DNA of 64,000 bases from Magnolia sinica (taxonomy: Eukaryota > Streptophyta > Magnoliopsida > Magnoliales > Magnoliaceae): assembly GCF_029962835.1 (NCBI RefSeq), contig NC_080577.1, forward strand, positions 434,001 through 498,000, given 5' to 3'. Positions 44,946 to 59,029 of this stretch are shown here, one piece after another. Both the position numbers and the translations under genes were made by a program. Position 1 is the first letter of the stretch. Every line of letters starts with the position of its first letter. A model generated the notes under the pieces. The model made no database searches and had not been told where the DNA came from. It worked only from the letters and a program-made list of their open reading frames with translations.

Positions 44946-46130
44946 GGGAGATTGTAAAAAGAAATAAAAGAGAAAAAGATGGAAATTACTTAAAAAGTTT
45001 TTGGGCAAATTTGTTTCAAACTTAATTAAAAAAAAATATCTATCAGTATTAGCAAAATAAGTCCTGGAAAAAAAAACGTAAAATTTTCTTACTTAAAAAA
45101 GAAGAAGAGGTGAATCTTTTATTTCTTAATTCCGTAGTTGTAAAATTAAATTTTATTGGGCGATTTATTAAAAAAGATATTTTTTTAAAAATAAGTAAAT
45201 AAGGCCTCTAAGCTTCGGCTGTTATTAAATTAGATATGGAGCCCACATTTCCTAATAACAAAGGTCCTGTAAGCAGATACATGCATGCTGATTTGTGTGC
45301 GCGCGCATGTAGACTACCGTAGCGACAGACATGCTGAAACGAATAGGGTGAGAAATAGGAAGCCAGGTCACCAAATTGAAGTCATGCCTAGCTTACCTAC
45401 CACTGAAAAAGATGTGAAATGGTTCACAGCAAAGCCGTGGAATTTCAATTATTATTATTATTTTTTCTCACAAGCGAAGGTGTCATTGATTCTGAATTAA
45501 TGGTTGAACGGTGACTGAGGTGGACGTTGCATTGCATAGTCCATAGAATCCAAATGGAGCATTGTGACAAATACCAGCTCTTGACATGACATAATTCCTC
45601 GGTGGAAATGCATGTGGCCTTTGTATCAACAACCTATTTCATAGGATTGGATATAAATCAGGGAGAAGAAGAAGAAGAAGGTGTAGTCCTAACAAAAATG
45701 CAAATAAATGGAGATGTTGGTGATGACTCCATCAACACAAATATACAACTAGCCACGAAACCTTTTTTATAATATTTCTCAAATAAAGCTCATATTAAAA
45801 TATTAATTTGATGAACACGTCTTTGGTTTTGTCGCGCTGGATCTTGAAACACCGTTCATCACCCACTACCTGGCTTGTCACTCATGTGGAGATTGATCTT
45901 ATGTACTGGGGCCTTGAAATGGATGATCAGGGTGAAAATAGATTCAATAGAAGAAGCCGTTGGATGAATTATGCATTTGGTGTAATTTTCCACAAAGAAC
46001 CATTACAGCCATGGCCCACTGGAATGATTGCACGCTTCTTCCACTTCCGCACCTGCCAAATGTCAGTTATTATTGGATAGCAGATAGGTGATCACGACTT
46101 GAACCCGGAACCATTGATGTGGATGGACCC
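44946..46130. other. Spacer, no gene assigned
   Basis: The stretch is AT-rich with a short (GAA)n run near 45665. A 90-codon frame at 45808-46080 looks moderately protein-like (DLMYWGLEMDDQGENRFNRR), but I recognise no family and it lacks supporting signals. Confidence 0.35.
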
Positions 46131-46580
46131 TGACCGTAGATTCTACCTCTATTTTATATCCATGCCGTACATCTGTTTGCTAGTTCATTTTAAGGTATGG
46201 TCCCAGAAAAGAAAGAAGATAAAAATTCCAGGTGAACCACAGCACAGGAAACGATAGTTACTTATTATTAAAAACATTTTATGGGCAACATAAGTTTTGG
46301 ATCAAGCTGATATCTGGTTTTTTTTTTTTTTTTTTTTTTGCATTTCATCCAGGTCTGCGTGACCTTATCAACAGGTTAGACAGTCAAGACACATTACTTG
46401 GACCATAGGAAATATTTAATGGTAAGCATTCAACTACAATTGTTTCCTGTGACGTGGTCCACCTGAAATTTATATTTTCTTTACTTTTTCTATAATTTTC
46501 TTAAAATAATCTGTAAAAACAGATGAATGGCGTGGATATAAAATGCATAAATAGAGGTGGGCCCTATAGTCAGGGCCACA
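46131..46580 (-). mobile_element. Palindromic Mutator-like element, reversed copy
   Basis: Arms ATTTTATATCCATGCCGTAC and GGCGTGGATATAAAATGCAT are inverted. The centre (TTTCATCCAGGTCTGCGTGA, CCTTATCAACAGG) places the copy in reverse orientation. A poly-T run of about 20 is inside. Confidence 0.78.
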
Positions 46581-48498
46581 TCCATACGGCGGGTTCCGGG
46601 TCGCAGCCCAGTGTAGCTCCAAATGAGGTACGTAATTGTTAAAGAGGAAAAAAAAAAAAGAATAAAAAGAGCTCGTAATGAAAAGACAGATGATGGACGA
46701 TTTATGGTTTTAAAAGAAAAATGGAGAAGGAGAGTTTGACTGCATTTTGGCCGTTGTATCAATTTGAGCTTACCTACTTCGCTTCTTCTAGAAGGCCTAA
46801 CTTGTCACGATGCACCTCCCTTCTAAATCTCATTTCCAGCATTTTGCATGCCATAGACAAGCGCAAAGGATTTGGTAAGAATAACTAACTGCCCCATTAA
46901 CATTTATTATTTGCTACTGTTGCATTGGAAGGCCACTGCCCAAATCAATATAATCGGCTCATCTTTAAATATTTCCCACTAGATCAATTGTCCCAATTGA
47001 TGCATTGATCTGCCACATGTATGGCAGAGCGGTAGCTCATTCATATTCGGGTTCCTACAACTCTACCGTATCATCATTCTCACAAATTTAAAATATGAAT
47101 CAATTAAATATTTTATCTATCAAAATCATTGGTGATTCCAACATTTAAAAAAAGTTCCTCAGTATAATTTCAAATGGAGGTGCATTTGGACACAATTATT
47201 GAAAAAGTCCATTCATACAGCTAGAAGCTCTCCCTTAATCATTACTTGTAATCCATGTGAAAAACTAAAATTTGCCGTTAACCATTACTTGTAATCCATA
47301 GGTGTCATAGCAATCAAGTTCACCACAGATGTCTAAGTAAGCTAATTTGTCCATTTAATGCTCCCAATTAACTTCTCTTTACCTATAATTATGACATCAT
47401 CTTTACTCGCTATGAAAATTTAATATATTATATATTCAACTTCTTAAGTATTGTTTGAAGATTTGGATGGTTTGTTTCTGTTAAAAACCATTTTGACTGG
47501 ATATTCAAACCTTCTAATCAATGGCTAGGGAGATTGATGGCTAGGGAGATTGATGGTCCATGAACTGATATTAGCCAAGGTCCAAGTCTTCATTTGGACC
47601 ATTCATAATTTGTGATTCTTCACTTTGAATGGATGATCGTGACCTTTTAGGTCAAGTAATTGTCCATATATATTAATTATGATGGAGAAGGTCCCATCAT
47701 TGGTTTGGATTTTCTATTGTTGTCGTCATGTTTATGGAAGAAAATGGAAAGGAAATTATCTGGTTGGAAAACAAAATGATGGGGAAGGTGGTGAGAAAGT
47801 TTGTCCCCATTTTCCCAGTTCCTTCCCAAACAGGTGAAAATGGCATATCTTGAAAAAATATTTTACCACTTCCAAAACAGGCCTTCAGAAAGCCAAGAAT
47901 TGGGGTTTGGCTCTGTTAACCAATTAGTCAAAAACTGGAACAAGTTGTTCTGAAGACCCCGCATACCTAATTTAGTCAAAAACTAATAAATAACAAGAAA
48001 AAAAAAAAAAATTTAACTTCAACAAGATAAACAATCAAGCTTTATTATAATATTATTTTAAGATGAGATAGCAGCAATTGATATTTTGTAAAGTCTTAAT
48101 AAATGATATGTTGCACAAAAAAGGATGAATAATTGCTCTAGAAATTATAGTTCATCATGAATTAGGACATATATGGTTACTAGGCATGCTCTTTTTGTTG
48201 AAATGGATCCCATAATTCATGGATCTACACTACTAATTTGACACTAATGACATAGATAGATTTGTGTGTGTGTGTGTATTTTCAAAAACCTTCTAAATTA
48301 AAATATTCTACCCATCCTTGGTCTCTTCCCTAAATCTTTTATTTTTCATAATTTCTCTGAGGTTATTTATTTTTTAGGCCACTTATTTTAGGGTTAGCAC
48401 CTTCCAACTAGAGAGCAATTGTAACATTGTCAATTTATGATGGGGCTAATTTGAATAGTAATGTGATGTCGAATATTAACTAAACATCGTAATGAGAT
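46581..48498. other. AT-rich spacer, no gene seen
   Basis: No coding region or paired repeat is visible, except a 17-bp phrase GGCTAGGGAGATTGATG duplicated in tandem at about 47523-47556 and a short (GT)n at 48264-48278. Confidence 0.45.
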
Positions 48499-51400
48499 AA
48501 TAAGCAAGTTGACTTAGATAATTACAATTGCAATGTTTCGAAAAAATCCATACAAAGACCCAAGTATCACATCAGACAGAAATTTCTAAAGACCGTATAC
48601 TGTGAAAATTAGACAAAAATTAATTACGTACTAAACTAAATTAATCAGTGGACTTACTTAAACTACTATCTACACGAACTGCAAGACCCAAAACCATTAA
48701 AATCGCTAGCTCAACATTACTTAAAAACTTCGGGAAAATCTCAAAACTCAGTTGCTCTCAGGAGCACATTGAAACTCCGTATCGGATCTGGACCATGCGT
48801 CGAAAGTTCGATTACCGCGAAACTATAAGGTTATGACTACTTTATTGGTCTTGACAACCATTGTGGGAATCAAGCCCAACTAGTATCCAGAAACGCACAA
48901 CTTGAGTCTGGAGTGCAATGTGTGAGAAACGTAAATATCTTTAGAAAATGAACTCAAACTTAAGCGAATTGGACCATTTACTTGCGGGTGAAATTGAGGA
49001 CTTTAGACCGTCAGTTTCTGACCTAAATACACCCATGAATCAGGGAAATTTCCCTACACCTATTGATATACTTGTAGCTCTGATTGAGTGACAACGACCG
49101 TTGATATGATACGGGTCCTCCACAGTCGATCCACTGATCCGATCGTACCGAAATTATAACCTGGCCTAGATCCATTGTTAGGGAACTTACTCCGTGACAT
49201 AGACAGGTAATGGACTTCCAAATGAGACCTATTCATCAGAAATAGTAGCCTTTTGGCTATAACTTGAGTATACCATGGCCCTGGGGCCATTTACACCACT
49301 TCTGAGCCTATATAAGGCCCTTAAATCACCCCATTCCTATCCCATACGAATTTCCTCTAACACTAGGAGAGAGAAGAGAGAAAAGAGGAGAAATGAGTGA
49401 GGAGAAGAGAGAGAGATAGGGTGATCATTGATGAGATTCACTCTCATCACTCCACGGGCTTAATCACCTCTCCCATTTCGCTACATCATCGATTCCGACT
49501 CCGATTTGGGTAAGAAATCCTAACCCTTATACTGTTTTAGGAATCCAAATAGAGAAATCAGTGAAATAACTAACCTATTTCGATGTTTAAGTATCGTTGT
49601 TCTGTATACGAGGACGTAGGATTCGAACTGAGTTCGAAACGAGCAATCCGATGAAAGGTGTGGACTATAAACGTTTAAGTTATGGTTTTCAAAGCTTTCA
49701 ATGTCAGTAATGATTTATGTCTGACTTGATTGCTACCATATGATCTTAATTACGATGTATTCGATAAATTATACATGTGTGTGAACTATGTGAATATAAA
49801 ATGCATTCATGTGTTTGTTGAAATGTTTGAATGAAAGTGAAATTATTATTTATGCTTACCATGACTATTAATCTAAAATACATGTTTGTTATAAGTATGC
49901 TAACTCTTTTATGAAAGGATTTGCCATAATATATGTTATAACTAATTTAGTTTACGTATATAGTATTATGTAGTCCATGTGTTTGATAAAATGTCTGAAT
50001 GAGAAATTGTTTGATAAATCGCTTCCAACAAGGGTGTTGAGATAGGAGTCTCAACTACCTTATCCATATTTGTAGCTTTCTTCATATAATGTAAATTGCT
50101 GTTATGTGATTTATGAATGAAATGCATATGTATAATAACTTGTCCAATATGTTTGATAAAATACTCAAATGGGAATTATGCTTGCATTGTTCCTCTTGCA
50201 TTTGAGTATGATTGAGACTACTACACAGTCCAGGCAATCGGTAACGGTGCCCGATTAAGTGGCTAAACTAGTTACGCCACATTGGATACGTTCGATGAAT
50301 TCGAGCCGTACGGTGATTGTCGACAATGGTTTGGCCACGTGGAGTGCGTATGCGCTCCATGTCGATTTATTCAGCGTGCGCTTGTACCAATTGAACTTGT
50401 CAAATAATCCGATTGGCTTAGTATGTGTTTACCATGTATGGACACTACTGCTTGAATTTAAGGTACCACTTACTAATGTAAAGCTTGTTTAACCATGGTA
50501 CCAAGATCCGCTAAGACTTATGAGCCGGATATGGTGGTGTATGAGACATTGTAGTTGAGCTGTTGGCTTACGCTGGGGTGACGAGTCTCCTCGTAGTGAC
50601 CAGTGAGCAGTCCAAACTCGTGAGCCGAATATGGTGGTGTATGAGACACTGTATTCGAGCTATCGTCATACGTTCAGGTGACGAGCCTCCCGTAGTGACC
50701 TCGAGTATAAATTAGGCCTACGCTGAGGTGACAAGCCTCTCTGTAGTGACCTCGAGTGTAAACTCGTGAACTTACTTATCCACTGTTTTCATCAGGGGTG
50801 ATGCCCTACAACTTGCCTATCGTATGTGATTAAGTACAATTGACGACTCTAGATGGATATTTGCTTGAGTAAATGATAAAAAAAGAGGTACTTTAGCTTC
50901 TCGAATCTGCTGTATGAATAAGCTTAATAAATTATTTGGCTAACACGACCATGCATCGCATTGCATGTGCTTTGGTGAAGAATCGCACTTTTAGGGAGTT
51001 TGCCATGCGCGATCATTAGATGAAGTCGCTGAGAGAGTGCAGGCGAGGGCATGTATCATTACTACATATCATTCCTGCATTAACCAGAGTAATTAGGAAG
51101 TGATTACTGTATTGTTTTATCATTACTGCTTGATTGAATTGATAACATATTAACCTTTGCCTTATAGTACTACTGAGTTGATCAACTACTCCGACTCTGG
51201 GATGGTGTTTTAAAACACCAACCAGACTTTGATTTAGATGCAGGTTCCGACGAGGCTTATACGGCGGATTCAGATTTCTTAGATGAGGAGGAGTTCTCGT
51301 ACTTGCAGCTCTCAGGCAGGTATATGTAGACCTCGCGCTGCTTCGATGAGATTACAGGGATATTGGATTAGTTAAACATTTACATTTTGATAGTTTGTGT

Positions 51401-52000
51401 ATTTTGAAACAAAATATGTATATATTCAGCCCAGTAGCACGTTTATACTCTGGAGGCTATGAAACACGTATATACTTATATATTTATCTCAATCTTCCGC
51501 TTGCTTAATTATATTAACTCTGGAGTATGATATGTTGTTTTAGTGTAATTCCACTGATGTGTAACGCACTAATATGGACAACATTTAAATATCATTATCT
51601 ATGTTGTATAAGTGATGCGTTGGAACTCGGGATTTGAGCTTTGCACGACCCCCGATTTCGGGGCGTTACAACAACAGTTGTAACAATCTCATGAATCTCT
51701 CAATCAAGTAACTAGGATTGACTTGATTATGTGAAATGGTTTCTTAATTTTCTCCATTGCAATTGCGGTAGTTACATGCTTCTCTATAATAACTGTAGCA
51801 GTTACATGTTTCCCGCTTAGCTTGCCTGGGTGTAATAAGCAAGTTGACTTAGATAATTACAACAGTCGTAACAGTCCTGTGGTTCTCTCAATCAAATAAC
51901 CAAGGTTGACTTGATTATGTGAAATGCTTCCTCAATTTCCTCCATAGTAGTTGCGGCAGTTACATGCTTCTTCATGGCAGCCGCAATGGTTATATGTTTT
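48499..52000. repeat. Tandem duplication, one copy split by a solo LTR
   Basis: A unit of about 190 bp starting ATAAGCAAGTTGACTTAGAT occurs twice. Copy 1 is split: 48499-48528 joined to 51671-51835. Copy 2 is intact at 51836-52000. Copy 2 preserves the empty insertion site (ATAATTACAACAG at about 51855-51864), which confirms the solo LTR boundaries in copy 1. Confidence 0.8.
48529..51670 (-). mobile_element. 3.1-kb solo LTR, minus orientation, with 5-bp target duplication
   Basis: On the minus strand the LTR starts TGTAACGCCCCGAAATCGGG and ends TTTCGAAACATTGCA. It is flanked by ACAAT (48524-48528) and ACAAC (51671-51675), 4 of 5 matching. It carries the repeated module seen in the 18943 LTR in reverse (GGTGACGAGCCTCC, GTAGTGACCTCGAG, ATATGGTGGTGTATGAGACA) at 50520-50760. 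Its first bases match those of the 18943 copy, although the far ends differ. There is no internal region, so it is a solo LTR. Confidence 0.85.
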
Positions 52001-55000
52001 CTTCTCTTTTGAATTTTGTAATTTAAAATTTTAAAAAATTTGAAATATGTAAATTATATAAAGAGATATACACATGAATGAAAATACAAGAGAAAATCAA
52101 CTTATTTCTTAAGATGGCTAAAATTAATCAATTGAAATTTTATACCATATGCTATCATAAAGTGGCTCAATAGATCAAGAGGTCCAATCATCATATATGT
52201 TATCCATGTAAATAGTTAGGGTGCCATTGGGTACGCGATGAACTCAAATTGATTTAAATTGATGTGGGTCCATTCTTTTTATTTGACCCATCTAGAAATT
52301 GGGTGGGGTTTGGGTCCATCATTTTGGACTTGGTTAAAACTTAGTCTAGTTTGGATCCAACATCCTATGCCTGCTTAAATTCAAGTTAGGTTGGGTCCAT
52401 TTAATTTGAATATAGTAACATTGTATACATTAGATATCCAGCAAAAGAGCCAGGTTTGCTAAGCCATGCAAGTCAGAGAGCCCATTTACAAACAACAGAT
52501 GTCAAAGGGGCACATGTGTCTGCATGCAACCTAATTCATCCATCAGGTGGGCCCGACCATGTAAATGACCTTTTTTTTTACCTTGACCTGACCTGGACCC
52601 AACTCAAAACCAAGTTACATACACCTGATAACTACCTGACAGGCACCCAAATCCGAATAGATCTGGGCCAGGTTCTCTAGACCTGATAGGTACCTAGACA
52701 CGAAAGGACCCTACCTCAGTAAGATCCAAACTTATTATCTAGGTGTGGTTACTCAAAGACCCAAATCAAACCCAACCTGTCTACAGCCTTATACAATGTA
52801 GATGTTAGAGATGTGTAGACTGGCATGCTTTTAACATATTTATTTTTTGAAATGCAATTTACAAATATTCATAAGGATCACCTCTGGTGTTTTTTAATGC
52901 ATGGATGGCGAAATCAATTATCTTTCCCATCCATTAGGTTTGCCCCAATTTTCATGAACCATGTTGAAGAATTCACCCTGATTTTTGGAACATTTCTATC
53001 CAATCGATGGCATAAAAAATAATAGTTTCAATACTAGGCGTTCCAAATCAATATGAATATTCCATTAGATGGAGTTGACTTTCCATGATAGTCTCCAAAG
53101 AAATGTTACCAGATCACTCGTGGCTTGGGAAACTGAAAGGTTACAAAAGAGATAGAAAAGAGGCCATTGTTGTAGAATCCTTTGATCAAAATGAGTTTTT
53201 CTTGGCAGACCACTAATGTGAACTTGGTGAACCGTTAATATTGGATTACTAGATGATCGATGTGTTATGTGCACTCAGGGCACATGGAAAGCTTCGGCCT
53301 ACATGATGTTTTCGATGAAGGGAACTTAATTTACACATGATTTATGCATGTTCTAGTGAAAAAGGAAATTTATTTATGCGTGATGCCCAGAGTTCAGAAA
53401 TTATACAGGAAATTGGCTCATTTCAGGCCAATTCAACCCGACTTGATCGACTCGCTCAATCGACTTGCTGAGTATTTAATTCAAATTGGTTCTAATTTCT
53501 TGCATTTACTTGTGTTTAAGTACTGTAAAAGCATTAAGATAACTGCTAATAAGAAAGAGTCACGATTTTAATCCCCTAGTGCTAAAGAAGGTGACTCCAA
53601 CATGGGACAAGGCAATTACTGGTTCATTTGGAGTTATTTCAATTGACTCTGTTCGGTCTTCTTTAAATCAGGTGAAAGGGAATTACAAATCCTGCCATTT
53701 GTTTCTTCTTGTGCCTATTAACACGTGCCGATGCTTCTAACGCAGCACAAAGTACGTTATCAATGTATCTCCACAACAAATTTTGATAAACAAATCAACC
53801 CCATTTGAAAAGATTATGGAAACAATTTGCCAATATTTTAAAATAAACAAGGAGATTTAGTTTTGGCTTTTTTTTTTTTTTGGTGGCATAGCACACATGC
53901 ACATACGCTTAGTTAACTGATTTTTATACTAATTTGCCTTTGGAGTGATTTCTTATTTACTTATGAGTCAAAACGATACTTTTCCTACTTGCTAAAAAGC
54001 AGCAAAGAAACAAACTTATAAGCCCTTTTAACTTCTTGTAAACTTTTCTTATGGTACTAAAATTTCATATAGAAAAACAACCAAGTCAAAGAAAATTTTC
54101 CCCTTAAAAGGAAGCAAAAGCTCGTAAACAGAAAAAATTAAAATTAAAATACGGGCATAGATGGTAACAGTTATACCATTATTATTTGACATACATTTTA
54201 GCAGAGGAATCATGTGACGCACAACACAACTCTTGTTTTTTTTTTTTTGGCACTGTGCATAAAAAGGCTTCAAGTAATGAAAATTGGGCCCATTATTTGC
54301 TAATCTAGAACGTTATCTATTGCATACCATCGTGGATGAACCATCTCCCCCAAAACCCCTAAACTAGAAGAGCGATCTTGGGATTTTTTTATTTTTTTTT
54401 CAATCTAATATAAACTATAATTACATCTCTCACATTAGCAATTAATCTATAAGCCTCAAATCGAAATTATGATTGGCCCATGGGGGAGATTTTTCAGGGC
54501 ATTATACATCAATGGTGGGGTGCAGTGGACTAATGGTTTAGATAACCCAAGGGTGGGCGACTTATTGGCAGCAATTGATAGAGGTGATTGTCGTTATCAG
54601 GAGACTGTTGTAGGAAGAGAGTGAATATCCTGCTTTGCATGAAAATCAAAAGGAAGAACATTTATAGCAAAGTTGGAAAGGAGGAAGGGAAATATTAGGT
54701 GAACGACGTCGGGTGCTGTGGGTCATGTTCGCGCACACGTTTACATGAGAGACTTTTGGGTGAATGAAAGGGGGGTTGGTGGAATTATGTTTTTCAAACC
54801 ACTCTTTTTCAATACATGTTTGGTTTGGTTAGTTATCTTAAGGGAGAAGTAATTGGGTTGGTTGGGCCAGAGATTTTGAATCCATCTGACCTAAACTTAT
54901 CATCAATATCATATTCTCAAGAAAAAGATGAGCAAACTAAAGTTGACCATTCATTCTTCCATGTGTGCCCATGCAATACACGCATGGAACATTCTACTTG

Positions 55001-55109
55001 TCCATCAGCTGGGCCCCATATCAGGCTACTCCACTCATTTCTCTGCGCCATTGGTGTGCTCAAACCAAAAATCAGGATAGTCGGCCCATTGGCTTCGGAC
55101 ACCAGGGCC
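52001..55109. other. Spacer with a possible hAT-like repeat, no gene seen
   Basis: A segment from about 52217 (TAGGGTGCCATTGGGTA) to 52791 (ends CTGTCTACAGCCTTA) has GGTTGGGTCC/GGACCCAACTC motifs on opposite strands near its ends, like the subterminal regions of the hAT elements here. The ends and 8-bp flanks do not match well enough to call it. The rest is AT-rich without genes. Confidence 0.3.
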
Positions 55110-55118
55110 AACTGGGAC

Positions 55119-55658
55119 GGACTCGGATCGGGTGGTGACCCCAACACCACCAGCTGGCTGGTAAAAAATCTGTGGGTCCACCAAGATGTATGTGTTTTAT
55201 CCACATCGTCCATCCATTTTCCAGCCCATTTTAGGGCATGGCAGATCCAAGGTCAAGTGCACCACAACATGGGAAATATGAAACAATGGGGATAATGAGA
55301 CCCACCTATGAAAATCTTCTTTAGGCCCACCATGATGTTTATTTCCCATCCAACATGTTCATAAGGTCATACGGACCTGGATGAAAGGTTATATATATAT
55401 ATATATATATATATATCAGCCTGATTGAAAGTTCTATGGCCCCTAAGAATTTTTCAGTGGTGAGTGTACAATTCCAACTGTTTCATGAGGTGTGGTCCAC
55501 TTGAGATTTGGATCCACCTTATTTTTGTGCTCATGCCTTAAAATGAGCTCGCAAAATGGATGAATGGCATGAATTAAACACGTGCATCATGGTGGGGGCC
55601 GCAGAGCTTTTGCTCCAGCTAGCTGGGTGATGTTGGGTTCACCACACAATTCGAGTCC
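55119..55658 (+). mobile_element. Palindromic Mutator-like element, forward copy with diverged 9-bp duplication
   Basis: Terminal inverted repeats are GGACTCGGATCGGGTGGTGA and, from the right, GGACTCGAATTGTGTGGTGA. Flanks AACTGGGAC (55110-55118) and CACTGGGAA (55659-55667) agree at 7 of 9 positions. The arms stay inverted through CACCAGCTGGCTGG/CCAGCTAGCTGG into the GGGTCCACCAAGATGTATGT block. An (AT)n tract (55391-55416) sits in the centre after TGGATGAAAGG. Confidence 0.82.
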
Positions 55659-58204
55659 CACTGGGAAGTATAAATTGGCCTAGCTTTGGGTAAGGCTTTA
55701 GCATGGTGCGGCCCACCAGACGGAAATCTCAGGCATTTCATATTTGCTCCAGTCAGTTAATTCCAAAATAGACCGATCCTAGAACTTGTTGGATCAATGG
55801 CCATGAGTCCTGTCCTGTAAAATGATTGTTGGATCAATGGCCGTGAGGCCCTCTGAATCCTAAAGATTTATGTGGAGACTTGGGGTAATCCCTACAATTG
55901 TTTACTAATCAAGATGTTTAAAATTGTTTTAATGCTAATAATATTTTAAAAATGTATTTCATTCTTTAAAATCACTAATCAACCATTTAAATAAAAGGTT
56001 AATGTGAATTAGCATTTCCAAAGCACTGAGGGGGTGTTAGTGGGGTGGATTAGAGTCTAGAAAAGGGGATTAGTAACCTCATTGTAACACATGAGAGAAT
56101 ACCAAAAAAAAAAAACTATGAAAATTCTATTGCCAGCAATAGCATATATAGCACCAAAGTGATTCCCAAATCTCATGACACTTCCTCACTCTATATTTTG
56201 GAGACTGCCCAAGGGATCTGATCTCTGATTTTTCAATGACCCGAAGATGGACATTTGGATGATCCTGACCATGCATCAGGCGTGCTTGACTATAGATGGT
56301 TGAGGGTTACTAATTGTATGATTGCAGTTATCTGATGATTCGCGACTTTGACGTAGACATTTAAGCATCTTTTTTTCTTCTTCTTTTTTTTTTTTTTCCC
56401 GTAGATGTTGATGTGGAGGCCATCAATTCGGCACCCAAGTTGTCCAATAGGTTTGGTTTTAAATTTACCATGGGCCACCAGTAGAGGGGAACTCAGCAGA
56501 TGACTGACGGTCCAAATCACCCAACTGTAGAAGCCACGTAGGGCGAAAGTGATGGGTGGAGAGGGTGCAAGAATGTGGTGGATCCTTGTCCTGCATTGAT
56601 TTCATAAGATCAAACGTAAATATATTTTCAATATGAGGTTTCCTTGTCAGATGATAACAAATGATAAACTATAAAATTATTATAAATGCATACCACCTTT
56701 TTACTTCCAAATTAAATAGAATGCAAAACTGCTAATTTCACCTGCTCCAAGGCATTTTAAACGTGGCATTCCCTCCCACCCTCACACGTGCAAACCTATT
56801 ACACTTGTGTAAGATCACCCTGCTCGTTGCCTAATCCTCAGTCTACAATTCATATAATCTTAAATGGATGAGATCTGCAGTGTTGGAATTAGTTTGTTTC
56901 CACATGTGCACTCGAGTCGAATGCAATAATGGGTTATTTCACGTTATTCATGGATGACATAGTTGAAGTCCTTGGCATAGAAGAAAATTTTGGACTCTAT
57001 TAATCAAGTGTGATGAAAGTTGCTTTCTTGTTATTAATTTCATTTTTAAATTAGAAAATCCATTAACTTGTGCATCAAATGCTTTAGTTTTGTTCATGCA
57101 TCTTCTTTACATAGTTGGACATGTTGTTTCAAGATCATTTGCTCCTGTTAAGCCGCAAATGGGTTGAGTACTCTAGCCTACCTGGGTGCCGACCCACCTG
57201 ACCTGATTAGAAGTTGGGTTTGGGACCTTTGGGTTGAGCTTAATGGGTTCCTGCTTGGGATCATGTCTTGAAATGAGGCTCTCTTATTTATTAGTGTTGG
57301 GCTCTGTTTCACTTTTTAACTCAATTCACTTCATTGAATTTTATTTATCTTTTGTACAGTTTGATATCCCCCAATTTGGTAGTTTTGCAATTGAAGTACC
57401 GTAACTTAGGTTGATCATTGATCTACGGTGGCTCACAATTAAAAGCTATTATTTAGCTTAAATGATTGAATTGATGGAAACAAAAAAGTAACTGAAGGAA
57501 GGAAATCGATTTTCTTAGTTCGAGGGTTTCCTCTCTTACCAAAGGCATGGACTGAGCAAATAAATTTAGTTATCAGATGTAATAATTCTTTCGTTTATGA
57601 AAGGCAAGAGGACGAAGAAATTGATTTCCTTTTTATTATATTTCTCACTTAAAAAGCTAATTTCCTTTTCTATGTTCAGACCTAAGGAAAATAAAATATT
57701 TTCATTTTCACTTTTAAAAAAATAATAATAAATATAGCATTAACCTTTTCTTTATTACTTAAAAAAAATTAAATTAAATTTCCAGAAATCCAAACATCCT
57801 ACGTGCATTGTTTACATTTGTGCTTGTGTATCACCCATAGGACTAGCAAAATATCACAGATTTTCTCAAACAAGGACGGTCGTAATACTAATAAACTAAT
57901 GCATGACAGTTGGAATGCATGAAAAAGGGTGCCGCCGCCGCCGGTTGGTATAAGCTTGTGACTGTGAGGCCTAACCTCAGCCTGTAATAAAAGGGGTTTG
58001 AAAGTAACGTGAAAGTAATGAGTCCTTGGCTTGACCTTCTAACCCAAATTAATTCATAGACTACATATTAGCCCAAATCAGCGCACATCATATTCATCAA
58101 TAAGGTCGGTCCTTTTGAATTCCGCTCCGGTCCCAAAAATCAGACCGATCTAACACAAACGTGAGTCACAATTGAGATGGTAATAAAACTCTCCCTACTG
58201 TTCC
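55659..58204. other. AT-rich spacer, no gene seen
   Basis: A GTTGGATCAATGGCC phrase is duplicated near 55785 and 55829, and a short (GCC)n occurs at 57931. I see no gene, RNA gene or paired repeat. Confidence 0.45.
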
Positions 58205-58553
58205 GTATTGTTTGTAGTGCCCTCCTTGTTCTGTAATATGTCATCCAACCCATTCAAAAGATGCGAGAAATCAGGCCATTCCAAAACTCGGGTGGGGCAC
58301 AACATATGATTTTAGAGGATTTAGGCATGATTTTTACATTGCATGGCCCCCCAAGAACTTTTTATTGTGGGCGATCAATCACCATCGTTTCCTGTTTTGT
58401 GGTCCACCTGAGATTTGGATCTTCTTCATTTTTTGAACACATGCCCTGAAATGAGCTGGGAAATGGTGGACGGCATGGATATAACGGATACATCATTGTG
58501 GGTCCACAAAACTTTTCAATCACTGACGTGAGGAGTCACTACCGAATCGGAGT
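58205..58553. mobile_element. Partial palindromic Mutator-like element
   Basis: The centre (TAATATGTCATCCAACCCAT) and complete right arm (GGCATGGATATAACGGATAC, then GTGGGTCCACAAAAC) are present. The right terminus reads inward as GGACTCCGATTCGG and ends near 58553. The left arm is largely lost. Confidence 0.7.
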
Positions 58554-58562
58554 CCCTTTGAT

Positions 58563-59002
58563 GGGAGCGGATTGCCTGTGACCCCGGCCACAGGTATATG
58601 GTGTTTGGGACTAACGGAGATGTGGGTGAAAATTTTACTCCGTCCATTTATTTTTAAAGGCCATAATAGGACAGGAGTATAAGAATCAGTCGGATCCAAA
58701 ACTGGTGGGCCACTATAAATGAAACAGTGGGAATGGAATAAACTGTAGGGTGATTATCACTGAAATAAACTGTAGGCACAAATATCATCCTGCTACCAAA
58801 CAACTGTCACCCCAGGCGTTCAATCCCCATTGTTCATGTGGTATGGCCCACATGAGTTTTGTATTTTCCTGATTTGTAGGCTCCTTTCCTGCTGTGGCCT
58901 TGAAAATAGATGCACATTGAAGATTCGTCACAAATATTAATGTGGGCCGTACACAGCCCTGGCACAGGAGTATTATATGCGGGGTCACAGGCAATCCACG
59001 TG
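58563..59002. mobile_element. Palindromic Mutator-like element with diverged 9-bp duplication
   Basis: The left end GGGAGCGGATTGCCTGTGAC and the right end, inward, CACGTGGATTGCCTGTGACC are inverted repeats. Flanks CCCTTTGAT (58554-58562) and GCCTTTGCT (59003-59011) agree at 7 of 9 positions. The interior is partly duplicated (ATAAACTGTAGG twice) and shortened. Confidence 0.68.
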
Positions 59003-59029
59003 GCCTTTGCTATAGTGTGGAAGGGATGC

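Noticed and set aside
54816-55295. 159-codon plus-strand frame
   Set aside because: It runs from unannotated spacer into the left arm of a palindromic Mutator-like element, so it is a chance open frame.
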